Program-made: the position numbers and the translations under genes
Shown: positions 16,642-24,601 of the stretch, in pieces
Layout of the letters: every line of letters starts with the position of its first letter
How positions within the stretch are numbered: the stretch's first letter is position 1
NCBI GenBank assembly: GCA_934699705.1
Contig: CAKUXD010000015.1
Coordinates: forward strand, 1 to 40,654
Direction of reading: 5' to 3'
DNA from: an uncultured Candidatus Melainabacteria bacterium
GTDB taxonomy: Bacteria > Cyanobacteriota > Vampirovibrionia > Gastranaerophilales > Gastranaerophilaceae
DNA: 40,654 nt
Notes under the pieces: model-generated
The model's input: only the letters and a program-made list of their open reading frames with translations
What the model was told of the DNA's origin: nothing
Databases searched by the model: none

Positions 16642-17952
16642 ATGAAAAGTAAACAGTTAAACCAAATTTTAATTTTAGTCGTTTTATTGGTAATAATTGG
16701 AGTTGCAAATTATTATAACTATTATAAAGTTAATAAGAAAGAAATTCCGTTATTGCCAGAGTATTCTTTTGATGCTCTTTCGCCTGAAGAACAAAAAAGA
16801 CTTATAGATATTGACAACAAGGCGGCTAATGGCGAGATTTCGACACCTGAACAAGTGGAAAATGACAAAAAACAAATTGATGGTAATAACGAAAATTACT
16901 TAATTTATGCGGTTGATACTACTGGAAAGTTGGTTCGTTGGAATAAACGTGAAATTAACGTTTATGTTGCAAATACAAAGTATAAAAATGCATTGTATGA
17001 TGCTTTGTCTGAGTACAATAAGGTTTTTAATGGATTCTTTGTTTTTAATTTATCAAATGCTGGAAACGCTGATATTACAATAGAAGTCGTTGATAAGTTT
17101 GATAGTAATGAAAAAAGTAATGAAAATTATATGGCTGGGATTACAAATAATGTATTTTCAGGTAAAAATGAATTATCGGCTGCAAGAATTCGTTTGCTTT
17201 CGGTTAAGCCTTTCTCAAATAAAAAAGTATCAGATTACGAAATTTATACAGTTTTGATGCATGAGTTAGGGCATGCACTTGGTATTATTGGACATAGTCC
17301 GAACAAAAAAGACGTTATGTATGCGTTTTCAGAAAGTTCTAAAGGGGTATTAACACATCGTGATATAAATACAATAAAAATGATGTATTCCAATGATGAA
17401 GAACTCATAAAAAGGGAAACAATAGGGTTTGCAGAAAAGAAAATATCAGAAGCGCAAAAATATGTAAAATTAACTTCGGATAAGGCTTTAGGCTGGATTA
17501 ATCTTGGTAAACTTTATTATGATAACGGTAAAAAAGTAGAAGCATTAAATGCATATAAAAAAGCGTTAGTTTTAGAACCTAATAATCCAGATATTTATAA
17601 TTCTATGGCAGAATGTTATTATTTTTCTGAAAAATATGATGTAGCAATAAAATATTATAATTTTGCAATTGAAAAATCGCAGAGTACGCAAGAATTAGCA
17701 CCTTTATACAATATGATAGGCATGTGTTATGTTAAAAAAGAAGATTTGGAGAATGCACATAGGTATTTTGAACAATCTTTTCAGTATGCACAAAATAATA
17801 AAATGTATTTACATAATTTGTTAACGATGTGTGTGGAATTGGGATACAAGTCCGAAGCTTTAAGATATATAAATCTATATAAATCAGCAGGTGCAAGTAT
17901 TTCAAACGATGAAGTTGTTCAAAAAATATTGAAGTGGGCACAAAAGAATTAA
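16642..17952 (+). CDS. Membrane-anchored matrixin-like metalloprotease with TPR repeats
   Basis: 436 residues with three parts. An N-terminal transmembrane anchor lies at 7-25 (LNQILILVVLLVIIGVANYY). A metzincin-type protease domain carries the zinc signature HELGHALGIIGH (207-218), HExxHxxGxxH, and a Met-turn candidate DVMYAF ten residues later. Three TPR-like repeats with '...WINLGKLYYDNGKKVEAL', 'YNSMAECYYFSEKYDVAIKYY' and 'YNMIGMCYVKKEDLENAHRYF' fill about 280-400. The catalytic domain would lie outside the inner membrane. Zinc ligands and glutamate are all present, so it should be active. Substrates are unknown; a TPR tail may recruit protein partners. An AGGA site precedes the ATG. The gene stands alone between the rpoD terminator and a large palindromic terminator. 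Confidence 0.85.
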   Translation: MKSKQLNQILILVVLLVIIGVANYYNYYKVNKKEIPLLPEYSFDALSPEEQKRLIDIDNKAANGEISTPEQVENDKKQIDGNNENYLIYAVDTTGKLVRWNKREINVYVANTKYKNALYDALSEYNKVFNGFFVFNLSNAGNADITIEVVDKFDSNEKSNENYMAGITNNVFSGKNELSAARIRLLSVKPFSNKKVSDYEIYTVLMHELGHALGIIGHSPNKKDVMYAFSESSKGVLTHRDINTIKMMYSNDEELIKRETIGFAEKKISEAQKYVKLTSDKALGWINLGKLYYDNGKKVEALNAYKKALVLEPNNPDIYNSMAECYYFSEKYDVAIKYYNFAIEKSQSTQELAPLYNMIGMCYVKKEDLENAHRYFEQSFQYAQNNKMYLHNLLTMCVELGYKSEALRYINLYKSAGASISNDEVVQKILKWAQKN

Positions 17953-17968
17953 ATATTTTATATTAAGT

Positions 17969-18010
17969 TACACAAAAGGCGCAGATGTTAACATCTGCGC
18001 CTTTTGTGTA
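17969..18010. terminator. Bidirectional palindromic terminator
   Basis: A perfect 42-base palindrome (left half TACACAAAAGGCGCAGATGTT) sits between two convergent genes, the metalloprotease and yggT. With a TTAA loop it forms a 19-base-pair stem and can stop transcription from both sides. Confidence 0.9.
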
Positions 18011-18024
18011 TAATTTTTCAAATT

Positions 18025-18285
18025 TTAAAATATACTAGCCAAGAAACTAGTCAAAATAACTTGTATAATTTGAAGCGCGATAATAGCGATAATTGGAGAG
18101 AAGTCCAAGCCACTAAAAGGTGGAATAATTCTTTTAAAGATATCTAAATACCAGTCAGTAGAAACTCTTATAGCTTTTATAGGTTGCGCGTCCCAATCAA
18201 TTGTTGGTATCCAGGTTAGGAATATTCTAATAATAATAAGAATATAATAGAAGTAAAATAATTGATTTATAGCTTTAATAATCAT
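18025..18285 (-). CDS. YggT/YlmG-family membrane protein
   Basis: 86 residues with two membrane segments (about 4-25 and 62-84) and the family signature RIIPPFSGLDFSPIIAIIAL between and into the second helix. The family (Ycf19 in plastids) is linked to cell-division and nucleoid organisation in cyanobacteria and Gram-positives, and to cofactor attachment in chloroplasts; its exact role here is unknown. AAAGGAT precedes the ATG. It lies 70 bases after mtnP on the same strand, but a hairpin in the gap suggests partial or full separation. Confidence 0.9.
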   Translation of the reverse strand: MIIKAINQLFYFYYILIIIRIFLTWIPTIDWDAQPIKAIRVSTDWYLDIFKRIIPPFSGLDFSPIIAIIALQIIQVILTSFLASIF

Positions 18286-18308
18286 AGTGTTATCCTTTTA
18301 AAATATAT

Positions 18309-18339
18309 AACAGCGAAAAGTTGAAAACTTTTCGCTGTT
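18309..18339 (-). terminator. Terminator between mtnP and yggT
   Basis: AACAGCGAAAAGTT and AACTTTTCGCTGTT form a perfect 14-base-pair stem with a 3-base loop (GAA on the plus strand). On the minus strand it follows mtnP and is trailed by an AT-rich stretch with only short T runs, so it may leak. Confidence 0.75.
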
Positions 18340-18354
18340 CAAATAGTCCTAAAA

Positions 18355-19158
18355 TTACATTTGAGAATTTTTGAAAGTATTAGCACAATCGCAGTGTTCT
18401 CTAGTTGCAGGAATAGATTCAATAACTCTGAATAACAAGTTTTTAACTTTTTCGATATTTTCGTCGAATACTCTGCAAACTTCGTGGTGAGAAACAGGAG
18501 GTACATCTCCAACTAAACCGCAGTCGTGGTCAGTAATTAAGCAGATATTCAATGGACACATATCCATTTCTTTAACTAAATAGTTTTCAGGGAATGCAGT
18601 CATACCGATTGTATCCCAACCTTGGTTAGTAAAGAATTTAGATTCAGCGGTAGTAGAAAATCTAGGTCCATTAATAACAACCATAGTACCAGTTTCGTGA
18701 ACTTTTATGTTTAATTGTTTAGCTGTATCAATAGCGATTTTTCTTAATTCTGGGCAATACATATCAGCTGCAGAAGGGTGGTGAACAACTGGTCCTTCAA
18801 AGAAAGTTGATTTTCTGCCGTCAGTCCAATCTACGAATTGGTCGCAAATAACGAAATCGCCTGGGTTAATGTGTTTTTGTAAGCTACCAGAAGCACAAGG
18901 AGAAATAACTCTTGAACAACCGATGTGTTTCATAGCCCAAACATTTGCTCTGTAATTAATTAAGTGAGGAAGAATAGTGTGGTTTCTTCCGTGTCTAGGC
19001 ATGAATGCTACTTTATGATTACCGATTTGGCCAATCATCAAATTATCACTAGGCATACCATAAGGTGTTTCAACTTTTACTTCTTCAACGTTATCCAAGA
19101 ATTTGTAAAATCCAGAACCCCCGAATACACCGATTTCAGCCAAATTTTTTTGTTCCAT
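18355..19158 (-). CDS. mtnP: S-methyl-5'-thioadenosine phosphorylase
   Basis: 267 residues. It phosphorolyses methylthioadenosine to adenine and methylthioribose-1-phosphate in methionine and purine salvage. Family features: IGVFGGSGFYKF near the N-terminus (phosphate site), FMPRHGRNHTILPHLINYRA, ASGSLQKHINPGDFVICDQF, then NGPRFSTTAE and IGMTAFPE with the purine-site 'TDHDCG'. The GMTAFPE motif with 'TDHDCG' separates MTAP-type from plain purine nucleoside phosphorylases, though some members use inosine or guanosine. A purine-rich AGGAAAAAG ribosome site precedes the ATG. No other methionine-salvage genes are adjacent. Confidence 0.92.
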   Translation of the reverse strand: MEQKNLAEIGVFGGSGFYKFLDNVEEVKVETPYGMPSDNLMIGQIGNHKVAFMPRHGRNHTILPHLINYRANVWAMKHIGCSRVISPCASGSLQKHINPGDFVICDQFVDWTDGRKSTFFEGPVVHHPSAADMYCPELRKIAIDTAKQLNIKVHETGTMVVINGPRFSTTAESKFFTNQGWDTIGMTAFPENYLVKEMDMCPLNICLITDHDCGLVGDVPPVSHHEVCRVFDENIEKVKNLLFRVIESIPATREHCDCANTFKNSQM

Positions 19159-19199
19159 TTTTTCTTTTTCCTTTCCTTTAAATATAAGTTTATTGTCTA

Positions 19200-19880
19200 T
19201 TATTTATCAACATCTAACAAGTGATTATCTTGAATATAAGTTTCTAAATCTTCGTTGTTATATATTTTTGCTGTATCTGGAGTGATTTTTCCATTTGCAG
19301 ACACATAAAAGCGGAATCTATCAGGTTTTGCACAATTTACACCAGGTAGCGATGTGGTATCTACGAATTGTAATTTTACAGGACAATTTGGACCTTCTTG
19401 TTTTCCATTTGTGTCAAATATAATTACAATGTAATTATCTGCTCCACTTGCGATTGGTTTTGGTACTTGAACTAGCCAGTCGCTACCATTTTTAGCAGAA
19501 AACATTATACCAAATTTGAGACTGTCTGAGGATGTAACGCGTTCAGCGCCTATTTCATCAGCAAATAATTGTGCAAATTTAAGTCTATGAAAGCCTATTT
19601 GACCATTAACGGTAGTATAACCGTTAAAGTTTGCGAATCCTACAAGCTTCATGTTACCTTCACTATCGTAGATACCTGTTGATATTTTCGGGTAATTAAC
19701 TTCGTCTTCGTACATGTTTTTTATTGCAGAGCCCATACTGTTGTAGCAATTTTGGAAACTTATAGCGATTTTATCGGCTTGCATTTTTCTTAACTGGTTA
19801 GCAGTTACCGTAGCAATAACACCTACGATAGCAAGAGCTAAAAGAACTTCAACCAAAGTAAACGCTTTTAATTTATTCAT
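19200..19880 (-). CDS. Type IV pilin-like (pseudopilin) protein 1
   Basis: 226 residues with a prepilin N-terminus: a short positive leader MNKLKA, cleavage predicted before FTLVEVLLALAIVGVIATVT, and the conserved Glu at position 5 of the mature chain. The residue before the cut is Ala instead of the usual Gly. The globular part has a pair of cysteines late in the chain ('GPNCPV' and 'GVNCAK') and ends with RFRFYVSANGKITPD, a motif also found at the end of the two prepilins at 20969-23607. A GTG 18 bases further upstream is open, but the ATG at 19878-19880 with GAGGT is preferred. It probably assembles in the inner membrane into a pilus or type II secretion-like pseudopilus. No assembly ATPase or peptidase gene is in the window. 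Confidence 0.85.
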   Translation of the reverse strand: MNKLKAFTLVEVLLALAIVGVIATVTANQLRKMQADKIAISFQNCYNSMGSAIKNMYEDEVNYPKISTGIYDSEGNMKLVGFANFNGYTTVNGQIGFHRLKFAQLFADEIGAERVTSSDSLKFGIMFSAKNGSDWLVQVPKPIASGADNYIVIIFDTNGKQEGPNCPVKLQFVDTTSLPGVNCAKPDRFRFYVSANGKITPDTAKIYNNEDLETYIQDNHLLDVDK

Positions 19881-19940
19881 AATAACCTCTATAAACACTT
19901 TTGTATTGATTATAGCAGAAAAAAAGTTAAAAGCAAATTA

Positions 19941-20155
19941 GTGAGATGTGAGTTGTGAATGGTGAGTGGATTTTGCGTAGGGCGCTGTGTAAGCAGAGCG
20001 AACCTATGAACTGTCCCCTATTTACTATTCACTATTCACAAACGACAATTCACTTGATTGTGTCATACCACTCTGCCGAGCAAAACAATTAATAATTGTT
20101 TTGTGAGAGGAGTTGCGTAAAAGTGTCATTCACAATTCACAATTCACAATTCTTA
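19941..20155. repeat. Dispersed-repeat-like element with GTGAAT/ATTCAC ends
   Basis: A non-coding stretch bounded on the left by GTGAGATGTGAGTTGTGAAT and on the right by tandem ATTCACA units (about 20129-20150). These are imperfect inverted copies of each other. Inside are a third ATTCACT cluster (20030-20055) and a perfect hairpin CAAAACAATT-aat-AATTGTTTTG (20081-20103). It looks like a small non-autonomous repeat, but no second copy is in the window. Confidence 0.5.
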
Positions 20156-20788
20156 AATTAATGAATCTTTAACTGCTTTAGTTGCAGAAACGTCAATCAT
20201 TTCAAGGGTGTGTTTAGTCAAACCTGCAGTATTGCCATTAGTTACAGGAGAAGTTTTAACTGAAGGTTTAGTTGAAACAACTGGTTTTGGTTGAGCGTGA
20301 ACCCTTGGTGCTTTTTTAGCAGCTTGAATTATAGATTGATCAGGGTGTTTTTTGTAATGGTTGTAATCAGCCATAATTGTGTTAACAAATCCTCTGCTAA
20401 CATTTTTGTTGCGTTTTACGGCAACTGGCCCTGCGTTGTATGCAGCAAGAGCTAATTCAGTAGAACCGAACATTTTGTATAGCATTTTGTAGTACATTAA
20501 ACCGCCTTTGATGTTATCGCTTAGATAATAAGGGTTAACGCCAAGAGTTTTAGCGGTTGCTGGCATCAATTGAAATACGCCTACTGCGCCATAAGGGCTT
20601 CTTATGTTGTGTTTAAATTTTGATTCCATTTTGGCGATACTTAAAGCAAGCGCTGGATCAATGCCTAATTCTACGGAATGTTTTACAATAATTGCTTTAA
20701 CTTCATTTTCTGAAATTTCACTGGCTAGTGTTTGTTGACAGAATACTAGCACTAATGCAATAGTGATTATTACTGTTTTTTTAAACAT
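20153..20788 (-). CDS. Lytic transglycosylase (SLT domain)
   Basis: 211 residues. A signal peptide (MFKKTVIITIALVLVFCQQTLA) is followed by a compact SLT/lysozyme-like domain. The catalytic glutamate is E55 in 'AKMESKFKHN', followed by GAVGVFQLMPATAKTLG and ALAAYNAGP, the three hallmark motifs. It cleaves the beta-1,4 glycosidic bond of peptidoglycan with 1,6-anhydro product. A Lys/Pro/Thr-rich disordered tail (about 150-211) follows the domain. The frame is open 60 bases further upstream, but the ATG at 20786-20788 has AGGAAA and directly begins the signal peptide. Its place among prepilin genes suggests it may open the wall for a pilus-like structure (inference). Confidence 0.88.
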   Translation of the reverse strand: MFKKTVIITIALVLVFCQQTLASEISENEVKAIIVKHSVELGIDPALALSIAKMESKFKHNIRSPYGAVGVFQLMPATAKTLGVNPYYLSDNIKGGLMYYKMLYKMFGSTELALAAYNAGPVAVKRNKNVSRGFVNTIMADYNHYKKHPDQSIIQAAKKAPRVHAQPKPVVSTKPSVKTSPVTNGNTAGLTKHTLEMIDVSATKAVKDSLI

Positions 20789-20891
20789 AGAAAATTTCCT
20801 AGTGTTGGTAAATTGTGTCATGGGCTGTATATAGTGTAATTTATACAATCCATCAAGTATGTAAATATATTTTAATATAAAAACAAAAATA

Positions 20892-20921
20892 TTGCAAGTG
20901 CTTGTTAAAACATGTTATAAT
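20892..20921 (+). promoter_or_regulatory. Promoter of prepilin 2
   Basis: TTGCAA (20892-20897), an 18-base spacer and TATAAT (20916-20921) lie upstream of the prepilin gene at 20969, which has an AAGGAGAG ribosome site. Confidence 0.6.
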
Positions 20922-20968
20922 TATGGAATAATATTGTTAAAAAGTATTTTTTAAAAAGGAGAGTTGAT

Positions 20969-22024
20969 ATGAAAAAAATAGGATTTACTCTTACCGAAAT
21001 TCTGGTAATGGTTGGAGTTATTGGTATAATAGCCGTTGTTACGATAGTGAGTTTATCTGGGAAACGTCCAGATAAAGATGCGATAATGCTTAAAAAAGCA
21101 TATAAATCTATGTCAGAAGTTGTTGCTACTGTTGTTAATAATGAGGATTTGTATCCATTGGTTATAAATGAAACAGCAGGTGTTTTTGCTGGTTTAAAAC
21201 CTTCAAAAATCTATGTAGCAGCTTTGCTTGGAGATGACTTACCTGGTCGTCCTGATCTTCAGCAAACAACAAATACATGGGATGACGCGTTGTTTGATCA
21301 ATCGTCTTCTTGTTTATCAGTTCCATCATCATCAGGTACATCATCAGGTACATCATCAGGTACATCATCAGGTTTGTCATCTGGTTTGAAACCCATTAAA
21401 GTGGGTTGTAACCTTTATATGACAATCGATGGTAATATTGTAGTTCCACCTTCTGTAATAGAAAACTGTAAAAAAAAGGGGGGGACATGGAATTCTAGTG
21501 ACTGTGAGTGTAATACTCCTAACATTCCAGATCTTGGTTCATCATCTGGTATAACTCCAGTTGTACCACCTTCTTCTGGTGGAAAAGGAAGAGATATAGG
21601 TTCAGAATTTACAAGCAGTACATCAAGTGGTTCTGGCCCAAAAGTTAATGATGATGCTATGGCTTCAAGTATCTCTTCAGGCGGTTCTTCAGGCAGTTCT
21701 TCAATTATTAGTAGATATGAAGTATTAACAAACACTGCTGTTCCTAAAAATGCAGTAAATCCAAAATATACTTCAGCTAACAAGTTTGCATATAACTTTG
21801 CGGTTGCTTTTGTTGATAGTCCAACCGTAAGTGGTAATGTTGTTTCTTACAGAACAAAAGACGGTATTCGTTGGACAGTTACAGACAACTTCACTAGCGC
21901 AACACCAAATGCGTTTATTGATGTTGTTGTAAACAGCACAACAAATGCTTCTTATAGATTTACAGTTGATGCGAGTGGCAGAATTACGCCAAGTGAAGAT
22001 GCAGCAGTATTGTTGCAAAAATAA
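20969..22024 (+). CDS. Ser/Gly-rich type IV pilin-like protein 2
   Basis: 351 residues. The leader is MKKIG, with cleavage before FTLTEILVMVGVIGIIAVVT and the conserved Glu5. After the N-terminal helix come an SSG-type low-complexity linker (about 115-137) and a cysteine motif C167-KKKGGTWNSSD-C179-x-C181. A second Ser/Gly/Pro linker (about 190-250) leads to a C-terminal domain with KDGIRWTVTDNF and YRFTVDASGRITPS. The tail is shared with the other two prepilins here. The linkers are built from near-exact tandem TCATCAGGT-type codons. An A8G7 run (21470-21484) falls in codons for KKKGG. It is probably an exported, surface-exposed minor pilin; partners and function are unknown. Confidence 0.83.
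   Translation: MKKIGFTLTEILVMVGVIGIIAVVTIVSLSGKRPDKDAIMLKKAYKSMSEVVATVVNNEDLYPLVINETAGVFAGLKPSKIYVAALLGDDLPGRPDLQQTTNTWDDALFDQSSSCLSVPSSSGTSSGTSSGTSSGLSSGLKPIKVGCNLYMTIDGNIVVPPSVIENCKKKGGTWNSSDCECNTPNIPDLGSSSGITPVVPPSSGGKGRDIGSEFTSSTSSGSGPKVNDDAMASSISSGGSSGSSSIISRYEVLTNTAVPKNAVNPKYTSANKFAYNFAVAFVDSPTVSGNVVSYRTKDGIRWTVTDNFTSATPNAFIDVVVNSTTNASYRFTVDASGRITPSEDAAVLLQK
21329..21388 (+). repeat. 12-base tandem repeat coding for SSG units
   Basis: Five in-frame units: three copies of TCATCAGGTACA, then TCATCAGGTTTG and TCATCTGGTTTG. They encode (SSGT)3(SSGL)2 in prepilin 2. The unit length is a multiple of three, so slippage would change linker length without changing frame. Confidence 0.9.
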
Positions 22025-22041
22025 ACATGTAAAATCAAATA

Positions 22042-22198
22042 TGTCATTTCGAACTTGTTTGACAAAGTGAACAGGCGAAGAATGAGCCTAGTGAATCTTC
22101 CCCCATGTGGCGGAAGTTTTCACAAAGGGGCAAACAAAAAAGATGCTGAACAACACAAGACAACGCAAACCGCAAAAGTCGAGCGCTTCAACATGACA
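22042..22198. repeat. Dispersed-repeat-like element with TGTCAT ends
   Basis: The gap between prepilins 2 and 3 begins with TGTCATTTCGAA and ends with TTCAACATGACA, inverted ends matching at 10 of 12 bases. The inside (GGCGAAGAATGAGCC, GTGAATCTTCCCCC) resembles short interspersed repeats of bacterial genomes that carry 'TGTCATTTCGAAC' ends. It is non-coding, with no second copy in the window. Confidence 0.4.
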
Positions 22199-22239
22199 AA
22201 AGTAATAGTACAAATATATAACATAAAGTGAGGTAAAGT

Positions 22240-23607
22240 ATGATAAAAAAAGCTTTTACAATGACTGAGGCGTTGATAATCATAGGTATTATCGGCGTAA
22301 TTGCGGCTTTGTCTATTGTCGCAGTTAATACTGCTAAACCTGATAAAGATATTATCATGTTTAGACGCGCATATTCTGAAACTCAAAAAGTAATTAGAGA
22401 ATTACTTACAGATAAAGAACTTTATCCGAAGGCAGAAGTTCTTGCACTAAATTTGAATAGCTCAAAACTAATGTCTATGGCAATTAGTAGAAATTGTAAT
22501 CAAATTCAGCGAGAACTGTGCTCTTATAAGGCTGAAATGCTGCCACCAGACGGTTTGACTGATGACTTTGGAAACAATTGTGGTATGAGTAATAATGAAT
22601 ATTTGCGTTATAGAACGAATAATTGCGGTGGTGGCGGTGGTGGCGGCTCATCGTTGCCAGTTACATCATCAAGTTCATCATCTGGCTCATCTTCGGGCTT
22701 ATCTTCAGGCTTATCATCATCTGGAACAATACCACCACTTGTATCATCAGGCCTATCTTCAGGAAGAGGTCCTATTAAGCAATGTACTATCCTTGACGAA
22801 GAGGCTTGTAAAGAAAAAGGTTCTTTTTATACTCTAAACGACGATTGTGCATGCGTTCTTAAATTGCCTGAGCCAAGTTCATCAAGTTCTGGTTTAATAA
22901 GTTCTGGTTTAGCAAGTGGTGCAATACTACCAAATCCAGGTAATATTGCTTGTAATATTGTATTCATCCAGAATTGTAAGGCAAAAAAAGGTACTGTAAC
23001 TAAAGACTGCAAGTGCGAATTGCCAAATGGAGATGAACTTACTTTTGAAGATAGCCAAATTTCAGTTCTAGGAGAAGGCTTTGCTGATACTGAAATTACT
23101 GATGCTCAAAAGGCTAAAAATCCATTTTTAAATCTTGCTGGCGTTGGTCCTCAAAACAAATTTGCAGTAAGCTTTGCTAACAGATTGAACACTGTTTCTA
23201 ACCCAACAATTAGTAACAATACTGTTCAATTTGGAACTCCAGACGGTTTGTATTGGGTTATTGAAGACCACTTTAATGATGATTCAACTAAATATGCATA
23301 TATTTCTGTTCACATGGCTAAAATTAGCCCAACACTTAGTGGTACACAATTGAGTGATGCGTTGTCAAAAACTTGTGGATATTCTGCTACTTGTGAAGCT
23401 CCAAATAAATTTACATTTAAAGTTGAGCCAAGCGGTAGAGTTCAATTGGTACAACCAGATAACAAAGCTAAAGTTGATCCAATGGCTTGCTCTTACTTGA
23501 GATATCCAAAAATTAATAAACGTAGCAAAATACCTACGGATCATACTGTAAATAATTGTTTCCCAAAACCTAAAAAACCAGCTATTTTGCCACCAAGAAG
23601 ACCATAG
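22240..23607 (+). CDS. Ser/Gly-rich type IV pilin-like protein 3 with cysteine modules
   Basis: 455 residues. The leader is MIKKA, with cleavage before FTMTEALIIIGIIGVIAALS and Glu5 present (Ala before the cut, as in prepilin 1). It contains a Gly6 run and several SSG/SSSG linkers (about 132-180 and 208-228). Between the linkers sit two related four-cysteine modules, C182-x7-C190-x12-C203-x-C205 and C238-x7-C246-x10-C257-x-C259. Each has KEKG or KAKKG after its second cysteine and a DCxC end. The C-terminal domain has PDGLYWVIEDHF and FTFKVEPSGRV, like the other prepilins. A Pro/Lys-rich tail follows. GAGGT precedes the ATG, and a strong terminator follows. The gene is paralogous to prepilin 2 but longer by one cysteine module. 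Confidence 0.83.
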   Translation: MIKKAFTMTEALIIIGIIGVIAALSIVAVNTAKPDKDIIMFRRAYSETQKVIRELLTDKELYPKAEVLALNLNSSKLMSMAISRNCNQIQRELCSYKAEMLPPDGLTDDFGNNCGMSNNEYLRYRTNNCGGGGGGGSSLPVTSSSSSSGSSSGLSSGLSSSGTIPPLVSSGLSSGRGPIKQCTILDEEACKEKGSFYTLNDDCACVLKLPEPSSSSSGLISSGLASGAILPNPGNIACNIVFIQNCKAKKGTVTKDCKCELPNGDELTFEDSQISVLGEGFADTEITDAQKAKNPFLNLAGVGPQNKFAVSFANRLNTVSNPTISNNTVQFGTPDGLYWVIEDHFNDDSTKYAYISVHMAKISPTLSGTQLSDALSKTCGYSATCEAPNKFTFKVEPSGRVQLVQPDNKAKVDPMACSYLRYPKINKRSKIPTDHTVNNCFPKPKKPAILPPRRP

Positions 23608-23628
23608 TCATAATGGTATAATGATATA

Positions 23629-23674
23629 ATAACCCAAAGCGGGCGCTTTTGCGCCCGCTTTGGGTTATGTTTTT
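23629..23674 (+). terminator. Terminator after prepilin 3
   Basis: Perfect 18-base arms (ATAACCCAAAGCGGGCGC and its complement) with a TTTT loop, then GTTTTTTATT. It serves the plus-strand prepilin and also lies 3' of the convergent pheA gene. Confidence 0.95.
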
Positions 23675-23692
23675 TATTATTAAATAAATATT

Positions 23693-24553
23693 TTACTCTA
23701 CTGTATATTTTTCATAAGAGCCAATAAATCTATAAAATGTTGATTGAGCCTTAATTTCTTCTGTTGCTTTTTGTACAACTTCGTCTTTAATATGTCCATC
23801 AAAATCGACATAGAAGGTATATTGTCCAAATTTAGTTTTTGAAGGTCTTGAATCAATATACGACAAGTTTAAATTATATTTAGAGAATATTTTTAAAACT
23901 ACTAATAAAGCACCAGATACGTTTTCTGTTGAAAAAGCGATACTGGTTTTATCTTTACCAGTAATTGGTGTATCTAAATCTCCAATTAGAGCAAAGCGAG
24001 TTTGATTTGTTGGATCATCGTTAATATTTTCGCAAATAACATTTAAGTTATATAATTGAGCCGTTTTTTGGCTACCGATAGCTGAATAGGTTAAGTTATA
24101 TCTATCAAGAGTACGAGCAGCTTCCGCAGTGCTTGTTGCTCTTACAATGTCTAAATTTAGGGGTAGATTGTTTTGTATAAAATTATGACATTGAGCCAGT
24201 GCTTGCGGATGAGAGATTACGCCTGTAATTGAGTACAATTCTGTAACTTTTGACAATAAGCAGTGTCTAATTGGAATTACAATCTCTGATAAAATTCGAA
24301 TATTTGGATTTTTTGTTTTTATTAATGAATCGCTTGATTCACGAACTGCGCCTTCAATAGAATTTTCAATCGGGATAACACCAATAGTATTCGGGTTATC
24401 GTCAACAAAATCAATCACTCTGCTAATCATATTCAAGGGTTCTTCAGCAGGGTAGATGTCGTATTTATCCAAGAGTTTGTCTTTTGCCATTTCACAATAC
24501 GATCCACCAGGACCTAAATATGCAATTCTTGTAACTTCTGATAAAAAATTCAT
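23693..24553 (-). CDS. pheA: Prephenate dehydratase
   Basis: 286 residues. It converts prephenate to phenylpyruvate, the committed step to phenylalanine. The periplasmic-binding-like catalytic domain has AYLGPGGSYCEMA at the start, IPIENSIEGAVRES and the catalytic TRF motif (NQTRFALIG). A C-terminal ACT domain (from about 205) carries 'SGALLVVLKIF' (GALV-like) and 'YIDSRPSK'. In most members the second phenylalanine-binding motif is ESRP; here it is DSRP, a conservative change. There is no chorismate mutase domain, so it is monofunctional. AAGGAG precedes the ATG. It is divergent from the phosphohexomutase with 48 bases between starts. Confidence 0.95.
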   Translation of the reverse strand: MNFLSEVTRIAYLGPGGSYCEMAKDKLLDKYDIYPAEEPLNMISRVIDFVDDNPNTIGVIPIENSIEGAVRESSDSLIKTKNPNIRILSEIVIPIRHCLLSKVTELYSITGVISHPQALAQCHNFIQNNLPLNLDIVRATSTAEAARTLDRYNLTYSAIGSQKTAQLYNLNVICENINDDPTNQTRFALIGDLDTPITGKDKTSIAFSTENVSGALLVVLKIFSKYNLNLSYIDSRPSKTKFGQYTFYVDFDGHIKDEVVQKATEEIKAQSTFYRFIGSYEKYTVE

Positions 24554-24601
24554 TGAAAATTCTCCTTGTTTTATTTATAATTTTACTAAAAGGGACAAGA
24601 A

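Noticed and set aside
21329..21388. Tandem repeats considered as a CRISPR array
   Set aside because: Units are 12 bases, contiguous, in frame and without spacers; there are no cas genes.
21162..22018. Minus-strand open frames across the prepilin 2 gene
   Set aside because: They are by-products of the Ser/Gly repeats and low stop-codon density; no ribosome sites and repetitive nonsense products.
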